Below, in pieces: positions 1 through 12,700 of a stretch of DNA of 64,000 nucleotides. The stretch spans positions 6,880,992 through 6,944,991 of the forward strand of contig JAJEKV010000058.1 of NCBI GenBank assembly GCA_021234155.1, read 5' to 3'. Both the position numbers and the translations under genes were made by a program. Within the stretch, counting starts at the first letter, position 1; each line of letters begins with the position of its first letter. The stretch is from Isoetes taiwanensis. Lineage: Eukaryota; Streptophyta; Lycopodiopsida; Isoetales; Isoetaceae. The notes beneath the pieces are model-generated. The model was not told the DNA's origin, did not search any database, and saw only the letters and a program-made list of their open reading frames with translations.

Positions 1-30
1 GCCTGGAGGTTCGAATCCTCCAGCCCAAAG
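1..30 (+). tRNA. Possible 3' end of a tRNA gene (truncated by window edge)
   Basis: The first bases form a T-arm-like hairpin: stem GGAGG/CCTCC around the loop TTCGAAT, followed by an acceptor-like AGCCCA. The rest of the gene would lie before the window, so neither cloverleaf nor anticodon can be checked. It could equally be a tRNA-derived SINE or a chance hairpin. Confidence 0.3.
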
Positions 31-227
31 AGAACATCCTTCAACTCTTATTGCCGGAACATGGTTATGTATGCTTAGCTAAACCATCCTGAACCAGTTT
101 CTATGGAATCAGAGGAAATTTATCTTGAACCATTTTCTATGGAATCAAATGAAAATTTGGGATTGAACCATGGTAATTTTTCCTTCTTGTGGCCTGGCCA
201 GTAGACAGATAGGTCCGGAGCGATTTG

Positions 228-790
228 AAATTCCATGGTGATTCCACCGGAAGGAATAGTATGGTATGTGATTCTACGGGTTAGAATATTATGGTACGCG
301 GTGATTCCACGGGTTAGAATATCACGGTATGTGATTCCATCTGGCGGAATTACAAGTTGTTGGTGATTCCACTCGGCAGTATTTCACGAGGTGATTCCAC
401 CGGGCGGAATTTTACGGACGTGATTCCGCCGGGGGGTATTTCACCATGGTGATGCCACCTGGCGGGATATCAAGGTGATTCCGTCTGGTGGAATAGCAAG
501 GTTGTGATTCCGTCTGGCAGAATAACACGATTGTGATTCCGTCTCGCGGAATAAATAATACGATTGTGATTCCGTCTGGTGGAATACATAAGCGGTGATT
601 CCATCTCGAAGAATCGTAAATTGGTGATTCCATCTGGCAGAATAGCAAAGTTGTGATTCCGCCGGAAGGTATAAATGACCTGAAAGCGACGCTGTCAGTC
701 ACGGATAACGGGGGCTCTGGTACGAATAACGGGGTCTCCGGCCTGGTGATTCCGCGGGATGGAATTTTTTGCGATGGAATCACAATAACC
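228..790. repeat. Degenerate ~30-bp minisatellite (GTGATTCC...GGAAT units)
   Basis: About 16 diverged units follow the pattern GGTGATTCCGTCTGGCGGAATA with variable spacers, period roughly 30 bp and a gap near 680-740. Each unit is itself a weak inverted repeat (GATTCC...GGAAT). Open frames across it are repeat artefacts, not genes. Confidence 0.8.
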
Positions 791-891
791 GGGGTAAAAA
801 TATTTTGTTCCCAAGAAGGTAATAGGAATTTTTTTCTTAATCTAATCGTGGAGCCCTAGATCCTTCCATCCATTCTATCACCGATGAATGA

Positions 892-3509
892 ATGAGGGAG
901 GAGTTGCAGCGCCCAAGCCGCGACATGCAGCCCAATGCGTCCCTCGTTCAATCCGGCAAGTTAATCTTATCATGCCCATCCAACCCTTTGCCCACCAAGC
1001 ATCCGCCATTTTTCTCCACTCCGGTAGTCAGAATTAGTCCCTCTCTAGCTTTTTGCCCCCATTCTTATTCAGTTTCAGCTATTAGATTGTACAGATCTGG
1101 ATTAAGTTGCAGATGTCATGGAATTTCCGACGTTGCAGACATGTTTGAGCTCGAATGGAGGCCCGCATTGGATCATTTCCTTTTGGTATCGAGTATTGCT
1201 TTGGCATATGTGGCTCGTGCTGGAGCCACCCCTGCTGTTAAGGGAACCAAGGAATCAGATTTTGCTAAAATGCAGGAACCAACTACGGCCTCCTCTGTAA
1301 TTGACAAGTGAGACTATGTAATAACTTTATGAAATTACCTGCATTGTTATCTCTATCCCATGTCACTACATTCCACCATATAGTATGCAAATTGGTTTCC
1401 TGACTTCTTGCCAATCAATTTTGTTTAATTGCTATGTCAAATTGTCTGTGAATCGAAGGAGAGAAGCTAGGTTGTCTGCTTTATTTAATCCTAGAAGATA
1501 TTGAACTGTTCAGAGAACGGGTTGTTTCTTTCTAAGCTTTATTGGGCAACAACTATAAGTATAAGCCATGTGCTTGAATTATGTTCATCCCAAATAAGTT
1601 GAAATTTCTTATAGCATTTGATAGATTGATGGAATCTTTTTGACAGGATCAAGCATTGGGGCCATACTGATCCATATACCATTGAAAAGCCATGGAAAAA
1701 CATTGATAAAAAAGTGAAAGACGCAGTTTTACGACTTGAAGAAGGAGCTGCAGGAATGGAAATTCCCGCTTCTGGACTTTATCTTCAAGCAATAGCTGCC
1801 GGTCCAAGGCTCCGTCTCATTTTGACCACACTTGAACTTCTTCGTAAAGAGGCAGGCATTGGTTCTAAGCTTATCCTTGCATATGTCTCAACATCTAAAT
1901 TTCATAGAAAATCATTGTAGACTACTTTACTTGTTTGTGGATCTTGGATGTTTTCATGTCCCATCACATAGCTTCCAGATCCCAACCTCTGCTACCATTC
2001 TACAGCATTTGACCCATTAGGAAGTTTGGGGATGTACTTGTTCTTGCAAAGGTTAATAAGGGAGCTGTTAGCTTATCAGTCTAGAGATCTGTAAGGGACG
2101 TGTGATACCTATTCTTGCTAGAACTATGATCAATATGATCTGGCTTCGTTATTTCATATATTAAATTCTCCCCCTTTTTTCTTCTGGTGCGACAAGTTTG
2201 ACCACTGGGCTATGTTGTTTTAAGCAAGCGTCCTTTTTTTATTGCTGACCCTTATATAGTAAAAGCAACTAATTGGGTTTTCCCCCCATGTAGCTTGAAG
2301 GACTGCATAAAAATGGAGTTTGTTCAAATGAATTGCAAAGTTGGTCAGAACAGTCATCAGACATATTGTGCAAAGTGGCTTTATCAATCTGTAAATCTTG
2401 GTTCTTACATGAACTGTCTTTAATTAAGAAAGACACTTCCTTTGGCCCATTTAAGAAGTCCCAGTTTGTGGAAAAAAGCCCAGAAAAAGATTATTTTACT
2501 GCAGCAATTCAAGGCGACGAGTGGAGAAGTTATACGTTGTCATTTCTTACGAGAAATGGAAAAGCAGAATTATATGCCGACTGCTGTTTCTTCCTTTCTT
2601 TCAATTCATTGAGGTACGATGTTCCTTTAAGACATTCTGACTTGTGATAGTGAGTTCTTTTAGTATTTCTTTCCTATAAGTCTTAATCCGTTAGGTGTTT
2701 TATGATGCAGGAAAAGAAGCTATTGCAACTATGAAGTATTTTTGGCACATGTAACAGATATTATTGAGGACATGGTGATATCTTTAGCGGATGTTGCTGC
2801 ATCAATCTATTTGTGTGTCCTTTCTGATGGGAATTTACAAGGTTCTGAGAATGAATATCCTAGCCTGTTGCTATCTTCTGTTGCTTCTACGCGCATGCTT
2901 GACAGGTTCCGCAATGAGGTATATTTCATTGACATGAATTATGTTTGTCACTTTTCCGTGGATGCTTTTCTGTTTTAGGTTAAATGGAAGGTGCTCATTT
3001 TTCCATCTTAATTTTGCCAATAGTTTATTTGGTAGGTTGCTTTAAAAAATTGGATTTCCGAGAATTTCAAGTCCGTTGTGGCCATCTATGAAGACCGGTT
3101 GGAACTTTGGACTTTACGCGAGGACATAGTTCAGAAAGACAAGAGGCAATACAGAAGGAATAGCAGCAAGATTTTGCAAAAGAAAAGCCTAAGTCTGGTA
3201 CAAATAAATTTGCCATTGAAACGGCTTAGGGAGTTGAAAACCTTGAGAGGCTGGTACGGTTCAAACATTTTTTCCCATGTGCATTATGTTATTTTGAGTT
3301 CCCTAAGCTGGTCTAATTCACAACTTATGGTTCACTTCAGGAAGTTGTGTTACAGTCTATACCTGGAATTTGCTGATGTTATTGGACCATTACTTCAAAT
3401 ATTTCTAGCCAAAGCAGGAGAAGCTATATCTTTTCTTCTCGTGACCCTTATTGGGAGGTCTTTAGGACTTATATATAGGGGAATCCGCCAGAGCCTCAGA
3501 TGGTCCTGA
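892..3509 (+). CDS. Conserved plant plastid/membrane protein of unknown function (six exons)
   Basis: I recognise the plant protein type but not a named gene. Exons, from splice signals and frame continuity: 892-1307 (start 892 or in-frame ATG 925), 1647 to an unresolved donor before 1918, 2294-2613, 2711-2918, 3036-3253, 3341-3509. The junctions restore one reading frame (DK/IKHWGHTDPYTIEKPW; SLR/KRSYCNYEVF; NEV/ALKNWISENF; RGW/KLCYSLYLEF). The N-terminus is Ser/Pro-rich and basic, like a transit peptide. A hydrophobic stretch follows at DHFLLVSSIALAYV, and the C-terminus has a hydrophobic segment (AISFLLVTLIGRSLGLIY) ending GIRQSLRW. No lesion is visible apart from the unclear exon 2 donor. 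This is the only host gene in the window and it lies outside the transposon cluster. Confidence 0.75.
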
Positions 3510-4110
3510 GGGTAATGCTTGAAAATTGCACACTATTTGCGAGCTGATAATCAAGTTGAATGCATGTAAGTTTTGGATGAACTCTGGCATTGATGCAAGT
3601 TTCAATAATCAGGTATCAGCTATTACATTCAAAGCTCGTGTATGAAAGGAAGTCATCATTTTTTTATTCGGTTTACAGAGCCAGGAAAGAGGTGCAATAT
3701 CTGCAATGCTGGTTTGTGTTCACCTGTGACCAATGCATGAGGACGTGCTGAGGCAGTTAACTCATGGAAATTGTACATTATATAGTATGGCTGTATTTCC
3801 CTTTATAGGAGGAGAACGTTAAAATTCGTTTATGGGAATTGTACATTATATAGTTAATCTGTCAGAACAGGATCAACACACATTCTATGCCACTGCAATG
3901 AAGTTAACCACATTTTGAATTGGGTAGTTTGAAGTTGTAATAAAGTTATGCTACAACACTAGACTGGAAAATAAGTATGATTTGCCAAATTGCCCATTGA
4001 AAAGGGAGTAAATTTGACATTCCTCACTCCCTGCTTAATGCTTCTATCTTTGTTGCTGCTACCATTTTTCCATCTAACAAATCTAATTGTTAGATGGTAT
4101 GAAATATATG
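3510..4110. other. Non-coding 3' flank of the plastid gene
   Basis: AT-rich sequence with presumably the 3' UTR. A ~24-bp stretch (GGAAATTGTACATTATATAG) occurs twice, near 3765 and 3836. No gene seen. Confidence 0.6.
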
Positions 4111-4111
4111 G

Positions 4112-4665
4112 TCTATAGAGTTTCACGTCATTCTACCAGTGACACGTTGAGTGCATGGATGCACAATAGATTAGTCTTGTACTTTTGCTGTTGTTTTGCA
4201 CTAATAAATTGGTCCCAATGCACAATACATTAGTCTTGTATTTCTGTTGTTTTGTGGTTTGTACTTCCCAGGTTTTTTCAAAAGAGTTCCTTTGAATCAA
4301 TTCAAGGAGGATCAACCGGGAAGGAGAAATTTGGAGAACTCAAATTTGGAGAATACCCCCCCCCCCCAAGTTCCAGGGGCTCTCGGATTTGATGGTTTTT
4401 CCGTCGGTTCCAGGGGCTCTCGGCTTTTCGTAGCCAGCCTTAGGGTTGTCCATGTTGTGGGTGTCCTCGTACGAGACGCGACCGGAACCCGGTTGATGCC
4501 CTCCCTCCCAAAAAAAAAAAAAAGGGCGCCTTCACACATGAGGCCAAGCAACTTTGTTGAAGAAACTTGAAAAGTACAAAAGTATAAAACAACATAAATA
4601 CACAGGACTAATCTATTGTACAACCATTGACTAGAGATGACGTGTAACTGTAGACCAGTATAATA
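4112..4665. mobile_element. MITE-like inverted-repeat element
   Basis: The left arm (~4120-4260) and right arm (~4565-4660) are imperfect inverted copies of one another; both carry the block CAATAGATTAGTC next to a GTAC..TTGTTTT tract. The interior holds a C homopolymer (~4357), a doubled GGTTCCAGGGGCTCTCGG-like block and an A tract (~4510). There is no transposase and the open frames are spurious. Ends and target duplication are not resolved. Confidence 0.45.
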
Positions 4666-6678
4666 TCCCCTTTGAAAGATACAAGGGGTAAAAAACAAGA
4701 ACATAAAGAGAACAAGTGATATGTTTGGTCTCTTGAAGAAGAAGAAGACGAAGAAAGCCGGAGTCTTCATTAGGCATTCTCTCCCTTCAGCTGGGGTTGC
4801 ATCATTCCCAAGGTTGATGAATTTCAATCAGGTTGATACTCGTCCACGGAAACCAATTGGCTTATTGAATCAGAGAGAGGAGCTCATATATATCAGAAAA
4901 GGTCAGTGCCTTTGCCACTCTTGGGCATTTCTAAATCTGCCATCATGCTTGCTTTTCTGAATTTTGTTCATTTTTAGAAAGGGAAGCAGGGTATATATTT
5001 ATGATTGTTTAAAAAATATGTGATAGAAACTTAATTCATGTCTTGTTTATTTTATAAATCTATTGTGTTGGAATTGGAGATGTAAAAGTATGTTAAAAGT
5101 CTTGAATGTAATGTTTTATAAAAAACTAGGTATTAGCAGGGTGGTTTAATATGTTCTCATCTAAAATCAGTTTCCATGAATCATGTTTAAATTTTAAGTA
5201 TTCCATGGCAATGATCCTTATACAAAGGAAGCGTCAAAACTATTTTAAAACTTCAAAAGATTTGAATGTTGCCCATTCCCATTCCGATTCCTGTTCCATA
5301 TTTTACATCTGTATTCCCATTCTGGGTAACTACCTCCCAAGCCCTGTGAGAATAGGATCAACTTTAGAGGCCGAAGGCCAGACCTTGAGCTTAGATATCA
5401 CAACGCTGCAGCAGAGCCCATAATACTATCTCAAATAGTCTAGGCGCATGCTGACATTTGCCTTGAGTCCCAACTGAATATAGATCTAGGTGCTTGCTAG
5501 AGAAAAGATCGATGCCAATAGTAACCCACTCTTGACACGATTTTCAAGGGTCGGAGAGTAAGACACTTTATAATTCTCCTCCTTTAACCCCCTTGCCTTC
5601 ATGGCATTCTTCCAACTAGCAAGAGTTGGTCCCATCAGTGCTAGTTGAACTAGATCTCGCTTGTGCATGCTACTCAGCTTGTGGCAATCCCCTTGTTGGC
5701 CATGAAGATCACAATGGGCTAGAATTAGGAGTAGAATAGGTTCATGGCCTCTAGAACTAGGATCATACTAATAAATGCATCACTATTCCTTTAGGCCAAG
5801 GATTAACTACAAGAGAGAGTTCCTTTTCATGATATGCAATAAAGGGAAGCTTAACAACAAGTTCATACATGAAAATCATCATCAAGAATATGATCAATAC
5901 ATCAAGACTCAAGAACATCAGTCCCCATACCATAATAGGACTCCAAAGCTAGTGAAGCACCAAATGGGGAGGTCCATTAACCTTGTAGCTAGGAGCTTGA
6001 TGTAGAATACTGGCAGGTGGCTGAAGCTCGGAGGCACTAGATTTTTATTGTCCAGGGAGACCAATCGGCCTATGGGACCTAATGAAAGAGCACAACAGAC
6101 TTGTTACTGTCTAGATTAAAAAACCCTCGCCTTGAAGGGTTTTCGAGGGAAAGTCGTAGCAGTAATAAGGGTGCTGTCAAACTGTACAAATATACATATC
6201 ACAAAATATGTCTACAAGTCAGGTGAGTGTCCGAGGACATAGCCGATCCCGCATATCCATGACCTCCTGAAGGTACGTTCCGAGCATCCCTACTAAAGTC
6301 GTGCTCAATATCACATGTTATGGCTGGCCAGATCTGACGAACTTAGCATAGCGTGTTTGAAAATATGATTTCTATCTATCCATCTTCTAGCAGTAAATGG
6401 CCACGATTGTTTTTTACTTTTTTCTCCATATAAAGCCGAAGGTTCACACTATGATTTTTTTTTTTTTTAGGTATGATGTAGTTTGCTGATGCTTGCTCGA
6501 TTTTGCATGTGTATATGTAGCTCACAAAGTAGGAGGAGGTTTAGCCATGGCCTCCATGTGTTTAGTCATGGAGCTTTCTTGCTTTGGATTTGGTCGGTGG
6601 TTTCTTTCTTGTAGCATCTATTCTATTGTCAATCATATAGGATGAAGCAGGTACATGGATTTCTTGTTCTCTATTTTA
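4666..6678. other. Intergenic; no convincing gene
   Basis: A KKKKTKK-coding frame at 4721 and a small minus-strand frame at 5486-5668 were considered, but neither shows a recognisable domain. Near 6125-6150 there is a short hairpin (CCTCGCCTTGAAGG). 6440-6480 and 6735-6785 contain T and AAG/AGG low-complexity runs. Confidence 0.5.
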
Positions 6679-7022
6679 AAAGTTAGTTAACCTTCAAAGC
6701 TATGTGGGATTCGAGATTTGTTCTGGGTGTGATTTTTTTCCCTTCGTAAGAAGAAAAAGAAGAAGAAAAAAGAGGAGGAGGAATAATTTTTACGTCATGC
6801 CACATTGGTAACATCCAATTGGACATATGACGCACACACTACATCAACATTGCTTTGTTGGGTCCTGCCCCCAACCATCTTACTTTCTTGTGTAACACTC
6901 TCTGTATTGTACGTACAACCCAAAACTATTACATCACCTTCTCCCAGGTTGCATGTCCATACGGACACCCTCCATGACACATCTACCCATGTTGGAGGGA
7001 TACTAGGGTATGATAGGACATT

Positions 7023-8957
7023 ATGGTGGAATGTGGCTGCCCCAGGACCTCAAATTATTTGCTGAAGCTTGGCTTCACTACCTGTGACACCTTCCAAGTA
7101 TCTTTCTTAAAATGGAATGCCACCCTGCCTCTGAATGAATTCAAAAAGTACCACATTGCTTCTGTCACTATGAGTGAGTTAAGTCCCATTTACTGGAATG
7201 AAGATTGTTTCTCTTCCATTTTCAACTCCATTGGCACCTACCTTACCACAGAATATTCCTCATTCAAACCACCCAAATGCTTCATTCAGCTGGACATTAC
7301 CAAAGTCATCCCTACTGCCATATCATTCTTGGATTTCTTTGGGAAGACATCTATCTTACAACTTAGATGGGTAGGTTTACCAAATCATTGCCAGAGCTGT
7401 AACTCTAGACATAAGATTGGCAGTGAATGTTTCCTTCCTCACAAGGAAACAACTCACAAGGATTTTCAGGAAAAAGGAATTGCTATCCCTGAGCAATCCA
7501 AACAAATCAACCACCATGCAGCAACAGGCACTAACATACCAATTCAAAATGTTCCTCTTCCTCAAAAGGAATGGAGCAAGGTAAATGGCAGTGCTAGAAG
7601 AATTCAGAAACATAGGGAAGTCAAGAACTTGGTGCAACAGAAAAATCATGAACTCTCTGATAATTCCCAGCTTTCCTTCAGAACATCAACTGCTGACAAG
7701 CAAATGGGAATTAAGGTTTTAAACAAGGGAATATTCATCAAGGAAAATCGACCAGTTGCTGATATGGAAAAGCCTACTTTGACAACTAAGCTTCAAGTTG
7801 AGTCAGCAAAAGTATCATCTCAAGGTGTTTCTCAAATTAACAAAGCAAACATTGAGCATAACAGAAACATGCTAAATGTTAAAGGCAAGGCACCACTTCT
7901 GCCTCCAAGAATTGATCTTCATAGGACCTTATCAAAAATCCTGAAGGATTCCAAGAGTAACACCAGCCATCAACTTTCATCAAGCAAAATTTCTCGAGTT
8001 ATTCCAAATGGGAACAAAATGGTCTCAGTCTCAACTACACCAGAGAATATAACTGAGACAGAAGGTTTGAATGGAGTTTCATTAATTAATGAAAAAGGTA
8101 TTGATTATACTGAAGGAGACATGCAACATGGATGCACAAGTGCACCAGTCCCTTCACATAACATGGATATCCAGAACAATGAACCTGCTGCAGATATTGA
8201 CAGTGACCTCAGTGACATAGAAGTGTCAAACTCTTTTGCCATACTTGCAGATATATCAGAAGATCCAGATGTTGATAATTTTGCAGATGTTATATGCAAA
8301 GGTCTCGACTTGCCAACTCCCCATCACACTCAGCCCCCTAACACATCAACCACTCACTCTATCCCTCACACCACTACACTTTCACCTGAAATAGAATTTG
8401 CAGCCCCCCTCCTGCTTCTTGACTCTGATGACACCTCACACTCAAATTCTCATTCGCCAAAAACTTCAGCCATTTCCCCTGAGATAGCTCAGCAGTTGCA
8501 GGAATTAGAGGCAGTTATAGTGGCAGACATAGCATTGGACAAGGTGACAGACAAGGTGCCAGAATCCCCTGAAAATATGTCAGTTGACTTGAAAGATAGA
8601 TATGAAAAGGCTAAGGACATATCAAATGTTTGGGAACAAAGTTTATGGTGTGCAGACTCCCAAGAACAAACAGAGATATTAGGAGTACAATGTCAGCATG
8701 ACAAGGAGGAACAAGCAGACTCTTCCCAAAAAGCATACCCAGATTCAACACACCTTCAGCAAATTAATCCCAGGCAAGATCTTTCCATTTCAAATGTTGA
8801 AGTTAATTTGAAGGTCATTAATCCTAATAGGGATAACATTGTACCTGACTCCATTAGCAATACTTCTATGGAGACTACACAACCTGAGTGCTGCAAATCC
8901 AAATTCTGGCAATGCTCTCACTCAGATAAATTGTCTGCACCATTAGAGGACATTTGA
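7023..8957 (+). CDS. LINE ORF1 (nucleic-acid-binding gag-like protein)
   Basis: 644-aa open frame. Residues ~85-140 (ITKVIPTAISFLDFFGKT then VGLPNHCQSC) resemble the end of the DUF4283-type RNA-binding region of plant L1 ORF1, followed by a CX2CX3HX5C knuckle (CQSCNSRHKIGSEC). The long middle is low-complexity, rich in Ser/Asn/Asp/Glu with no fold I can name. The family role is RNP assembly on LINE RNA. The frame ends just before a MITE insertion, and what looks like the usual basic C-terminus lies beyond it at 9498-9737. The true start may be upstream of 7023. Confidence 0.75.
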   Translation: MVECGCPRTSNYLLKLGFTTCDTFQVSFLKWNATLPLNEFKKYHIASVTMSELSPIYWNEDCFSSIFNSIGTYLTTEYSSFKPPKCFIQLDITKVIPTAISFLDFFGKTSILQLRWVGLPNHCQSCNSRHKIGSECFLPHKETTHKDFQEKGIAIPEQSKQINHHAATGTNIPIQNVPLPQKEWSKVNGSARRIQKHREVKNLVQQKNHELSDNSQLSFRTSTADKQMGIKVLNKGIFIKENRPVADMEKPTLTTKLQVESAKVSSQGVSQINKANIEHNRNMLNVKGKAPLLPPRIDLHRTLSKILKDSKSNTSHQLSSSKISRVIPNGNKMVSVSTTPENITETEGLNGVSLINEKGIDYTEGDMQHGCTSAPVPSHNMDIQNNEPAADIDSDLSDIEVSNSFAILADISEDPDVDNFADVICKGLDLPTPHHTQPPNTSTTHSIPHTTTLSPEIEFAAPLLLLDSDDTSHSNSHSPKTSAISPEIAQQLQELEAVIVADIALDKVTDKVPESPENMSVDLKDRYEKAKDISNVWEQSLWCADSQEQTEILGVQCQHDKEEQADSSQKAYPDSTHLQQINPRQDLSISNVEVNLKVINPNRDNIVPDSISNTSMETTQPECCKSKFWQCSHSDKLSAPLEDI

Positions 8958-9484
8958 GATCTCATTTCATCCCCATAAGAATCCTCCAATGGAATGGCTA
9001 CCCACTATTAACTGCAATTAATGCAGCACCAACAACTTCATTGCTGTTGTTTTTCCCCCATAACTTTTGATCCACTTGTCAAAATGTTGCGGCGTTTGTT
9101 GCATTAGATGCGGAATGAAAAGATCTTTCCAATGATATATGGTTATAATGTGTTTCAATATGGTCATATGCGTTAACCTTAAAAAAATATGATTTTTTGC
9201 TTATTTCTTATATATTTATATCGTAAAAGATGTAAGAATGGGTTATCAATAGATAGATCTTGTGAAGACGAACCCATTGCTACAAAAAGTTTTTGAATCG
9301 GAGTTCTGGATCAAAAGTTATAATGAAAAAATGATACTACAGAAGTTAGTTGCAACTGCATTAATTACAGGCTGCCACATAATACTGGAATGAGATATAC
9401 TGGAGCTCTTCTCTTATTGGACAATTTAAAAAGCTGACATGGCATTTTAAGCATCCCTTAATGGGACAAAATGTGATCTCATTT
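8958..9484. mobile_element. MITE-like insertion inside the LINE
   Basis: The 10-bp sequence GATCTCATTT occurs at 8958-8967 and 9475-9484, flanking ~507 bp of AT-rich non-coding DNA. Inside are long imperfect inverted arms: the left contains GCAATTAATGCAG and ATAACTTTTGATCCA (~9012-9075), the right contains their complements (~9305-9375). A 9-10-bp duplication would fit a Mutator-like non-autonomous element. The insertion postdates the LINE. Confidence 0.65.
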
Positions 9485-9497
9485 TTCCTCTAATGAC

Positions 9498-9737
9498 ATG
9501 AACTCTGAAGATTTAGATTTTGACAAAGAGAATGCCCTTTCTCATCATTTTTCAAATACTGATAGCCACTGGGATAATGATATTTACCTCACTACTCATC
9601 AAGATAAGACCTCTGCTGATCACCCTATTGCTAAAAAGGTCAAAAAGAAAAAAGGTAAATATAATTCTGGTCTGCTTCATAACACCCCTGCAGCTAATAC
9701 TCGGCTTAAATCCAAAAAAGCTGCCAGACTTCATTGA
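9498..9737 (+). CDS. Probable displaced C-terminus of LINE ORF1
   Basis: 79 codons ending in a basic Lys/Arg-rich tail (AKKVKKKKGK, LKSKKAARLH) directly before ORF2, like the C-terminus of plant L1 ORF1. After removing the MITE, it does not rejoin the ORF1 frame exactly, so ORF1 also carries a stop or frameshift. It could instead be a short independent ORF. Confidence 0.5.
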   Translation: MNSEDLDFDKENALSHHFSNTDSHWDNDIYLTTHQDKTSADHPIAKKVKKKKGKYNSGLLHNTPAANTRLKSKKAARLH

Positions 9738-9771
9738 TTCCTCCCAAGGTTGTTTCTCCTAAATTATTGCC

Positions 9772-12700
9772 ATGAAGATTCTTAGTTGGAATCTAAGAGG
9801 CATAAAAGGCCCCCTGAAAAGGAGAAGAGCCATCTCCCAAATTAGGAGGTATGATGCAGATATCATTCTTCTTCAGGAGCTTAGGCTCCCCAGCTTTGAG
9901 TGCTCCAATCTTTCAGATTGGATTGGCCCAGGTTTTTCCTCCACATGGATTGAAGCAACTGGGACCTCAGGAGGGCTTTGCATTATATGGAGACATCTTA
10001 CACATATTTCTGTCTACACTAGCCCTTGCAGATCCTGGAAATCAGTAATTTTTAAGCATAATGACTCTAAATTTGGTGTGATAAATGTCTATGCCTCCAC
10101 TGAGTCTAGACTTAGAGCTAACACTTGGCTCAAGGTCAACAATCACATTGCAATCCAAGATTGTGATACCTGGATTTTGGCAGGGGACTTTAATAACACT
10201 CCTACCTGGGATTTGAAAATTGGCAAAAATCTCAACATGTCCTCTGTTGAAAGAACTCAATGGGATCAAATGCTCGACAGTCATTTTCTTCAGCATATCC
10301 CATCCTCCACCTCAGTCTACACATGGTCTAATAAGCAAGAAGGGAACAACAGAGTATATTGTGCACTTGACAGGTTTTACATAAACAACACTCATAATGA
10401 GATCTGGAATAATTGCTTGGTATACAGTGACGAGTGTACTTCAATATCTGATCACCAGCCTCAATTCTTTACTACTAATCTTATGCTCTCTATCAAAAGG
10501 CATGGTAACACTCCCTTTAAATTAAACTGCTCACTCCTAGATTCTGAATCCTTCTGTAAAGATTTCCTTGCCTTTTACACCTCTCTACCCAAGGTCAGAT
10601 CTACAAACTCCATGAGAACTTTCTATGACAATATTAAAAAATCAAAGGCCTGGATTAAGCAATGGTCAAAGAATCTTCATGAGATCAAGCAGGCAGAAAA
10701 GAAATCTTATTTGCAGAGAATGAAGGAGGTTAGAATTAATCTGCAAGAAGACCCCTTCAACATTGATCTTCATAGACAAGAAGGAAATCTGGAAATGGTA
10801 ATTAAAACCATTGAAGAGCTGGAAGCTAAAGGTGCATCTATCAGATGTAAACTGAAATACCTATCTCACATGGATCATGGGAATTCAAGATTTTTTTTAT
10901 AGAGTTGCTAAGTCTAGGCTTCTGAAAAACCAACTTATCTCAGTCAAGGATGGAAATGATAACACCATTACTGATCAAAAAGAAATTTCCAACTTTTTCT
11001 GCTCAAATTATGCTAATATTTTCTCCCAGCCCAGAGACAATCATGTCCAAATTGCAGAAGCTAAATCTTTCACTGATCTGGTTGAAAATAATGATCTTCA
11101 CAGTAACATTACCATGACCCCTGCAATGGAGGCTATTCCAAATGCTGAAGAGATTTTCTCCACTTTAAAAAGTCTTGCAAAAGGTAAAAGCCCAGGTCCT
11201 GATGGGTTACCCCCAGAATTTTTTATTACATTTTGGGAAACTCTTAAAGATGACTTCGTGCATATGATCAAAGGTTTCTGGAACTCAAACCACCTTCATC
11301 CTTCTCTCTCATCTGGCCTCATTACTCTAATTCCTAAGGTTGACAATCCTCAATCCTTCTCTGACTGGAGGCCTATTTCTCTGACAAACTCCACTTATAA
11401 GGTCTGTGCCAAAATCATAGCCAACAGGGTCAAATCTCATCTCCAAGGGGTTATCAGCTCGAATCAATCTGCCTTCCTCCCCAACAGATTCATCCTGGAT
11501 AACTACATTGCAGCCATGGAGGGAATGCATTGGAATAATCTTACTAAACAAAACTGCATTTTGCTCAAGCTAGATTTCTCAAAAGCTTTTGACACTGTTA
11601 GATGGAACTTTTTAGAATTCTCTCTTCAAAAGCTTGGCTTCAGTGATAAGATTATTAAGCTTATTTTGGGCTTAAATTCTAGATCTCAATCAAGTGTTCT
11701 TGTCAATGGTTCCCCTGGATATTTTTTCCCTCTTGCTCGAGGTGTGAGACAGGGATGTCCCCTAGCACCATATCTCTTTCTGGCTGTAGCTGAGATGTTA
11801 ACTAGAGTGATCAACTTCCATCAATCCTTGGGGAATATTATTGGACTTAATCTTCCTGACAATACAACCAATCTGTCTATTCTCCAATATGCAGATGACT
11901 CTTTCAGCTTTCTCAAGAATGATCCTAGCATCATTGCCAATTTCCTCCACATCATTCACATCTTTGGAGCTGCTTCTGGCATACAGCTGAACCTTAAAAA
12001 ATGTACCATCATTGGTGGCATGGACACTGATAACATTGCAGGTATCAAATGCATTAGATCAACTGAAACAACAAGCCTTCTAGATATGCCTCTGTCACTC
12101 AATCCTAGTTTAAAAGAGCTATGGTCTCCTATAGTTGCGAGAATCAGAAAGAAATTAGGCAATTATGGCAATTGTCTCTCTCTGGCAGGGAGAACAGTAA
12201 TTGCTAACTCAGTCATTGCTGCCTCTCACATATATTACTCCTCAGCTCTTTTGGCTCCCAAATGCATTTACCAGCAAATTGAGAGAATTGTAAGGAACTT
12301 TATCTGGAAGAATCATCACATGGTTAACTGGAACACTATCACCAGAAGCAAGATACATGGTGGCCTTGGATGCAAAAATTTGATCCTTCAGGGCTATGCC
12401 TTAGCTGGGAAGTACATCTGGAAATCATTATTCAGTCACAACAATCCAGCCATGGTCTTCATTAAATATTGGCTGTCCTGCAGTCATCCCAAGGGGCATC
12501 CTTCCATCAGCCATAGCTTGCCTTCCTCAGCTTTCACAACTTTGAAACCTGCCCCTAATACTTCCCCTCTCATGAAAAGTTTCATTCAGGCTTGGAACAA
12601 GGTTCACAAAACCTTTGATATTTCTGCTATTGAGTACAGTCACTCCAACACAAGTTTATTCTGGAATCCCAATTTCTCCAAAGATAATACTACACCTCTG

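Noticed and set aside
4312-4827. 171-aa minus-strand frame
   Set aside because: Runs through a C homopolymer, an A tract and a MITE arm; composition is low-complexity (FFVFFFF) and no domain is seen.
5486-5668. 60-aa minus-strand frame MHKRDLVQLAL...
   Set aside because: Looks peptide-like but matches no family I know and has no supporting neighbours, so it is not listed as a gene.
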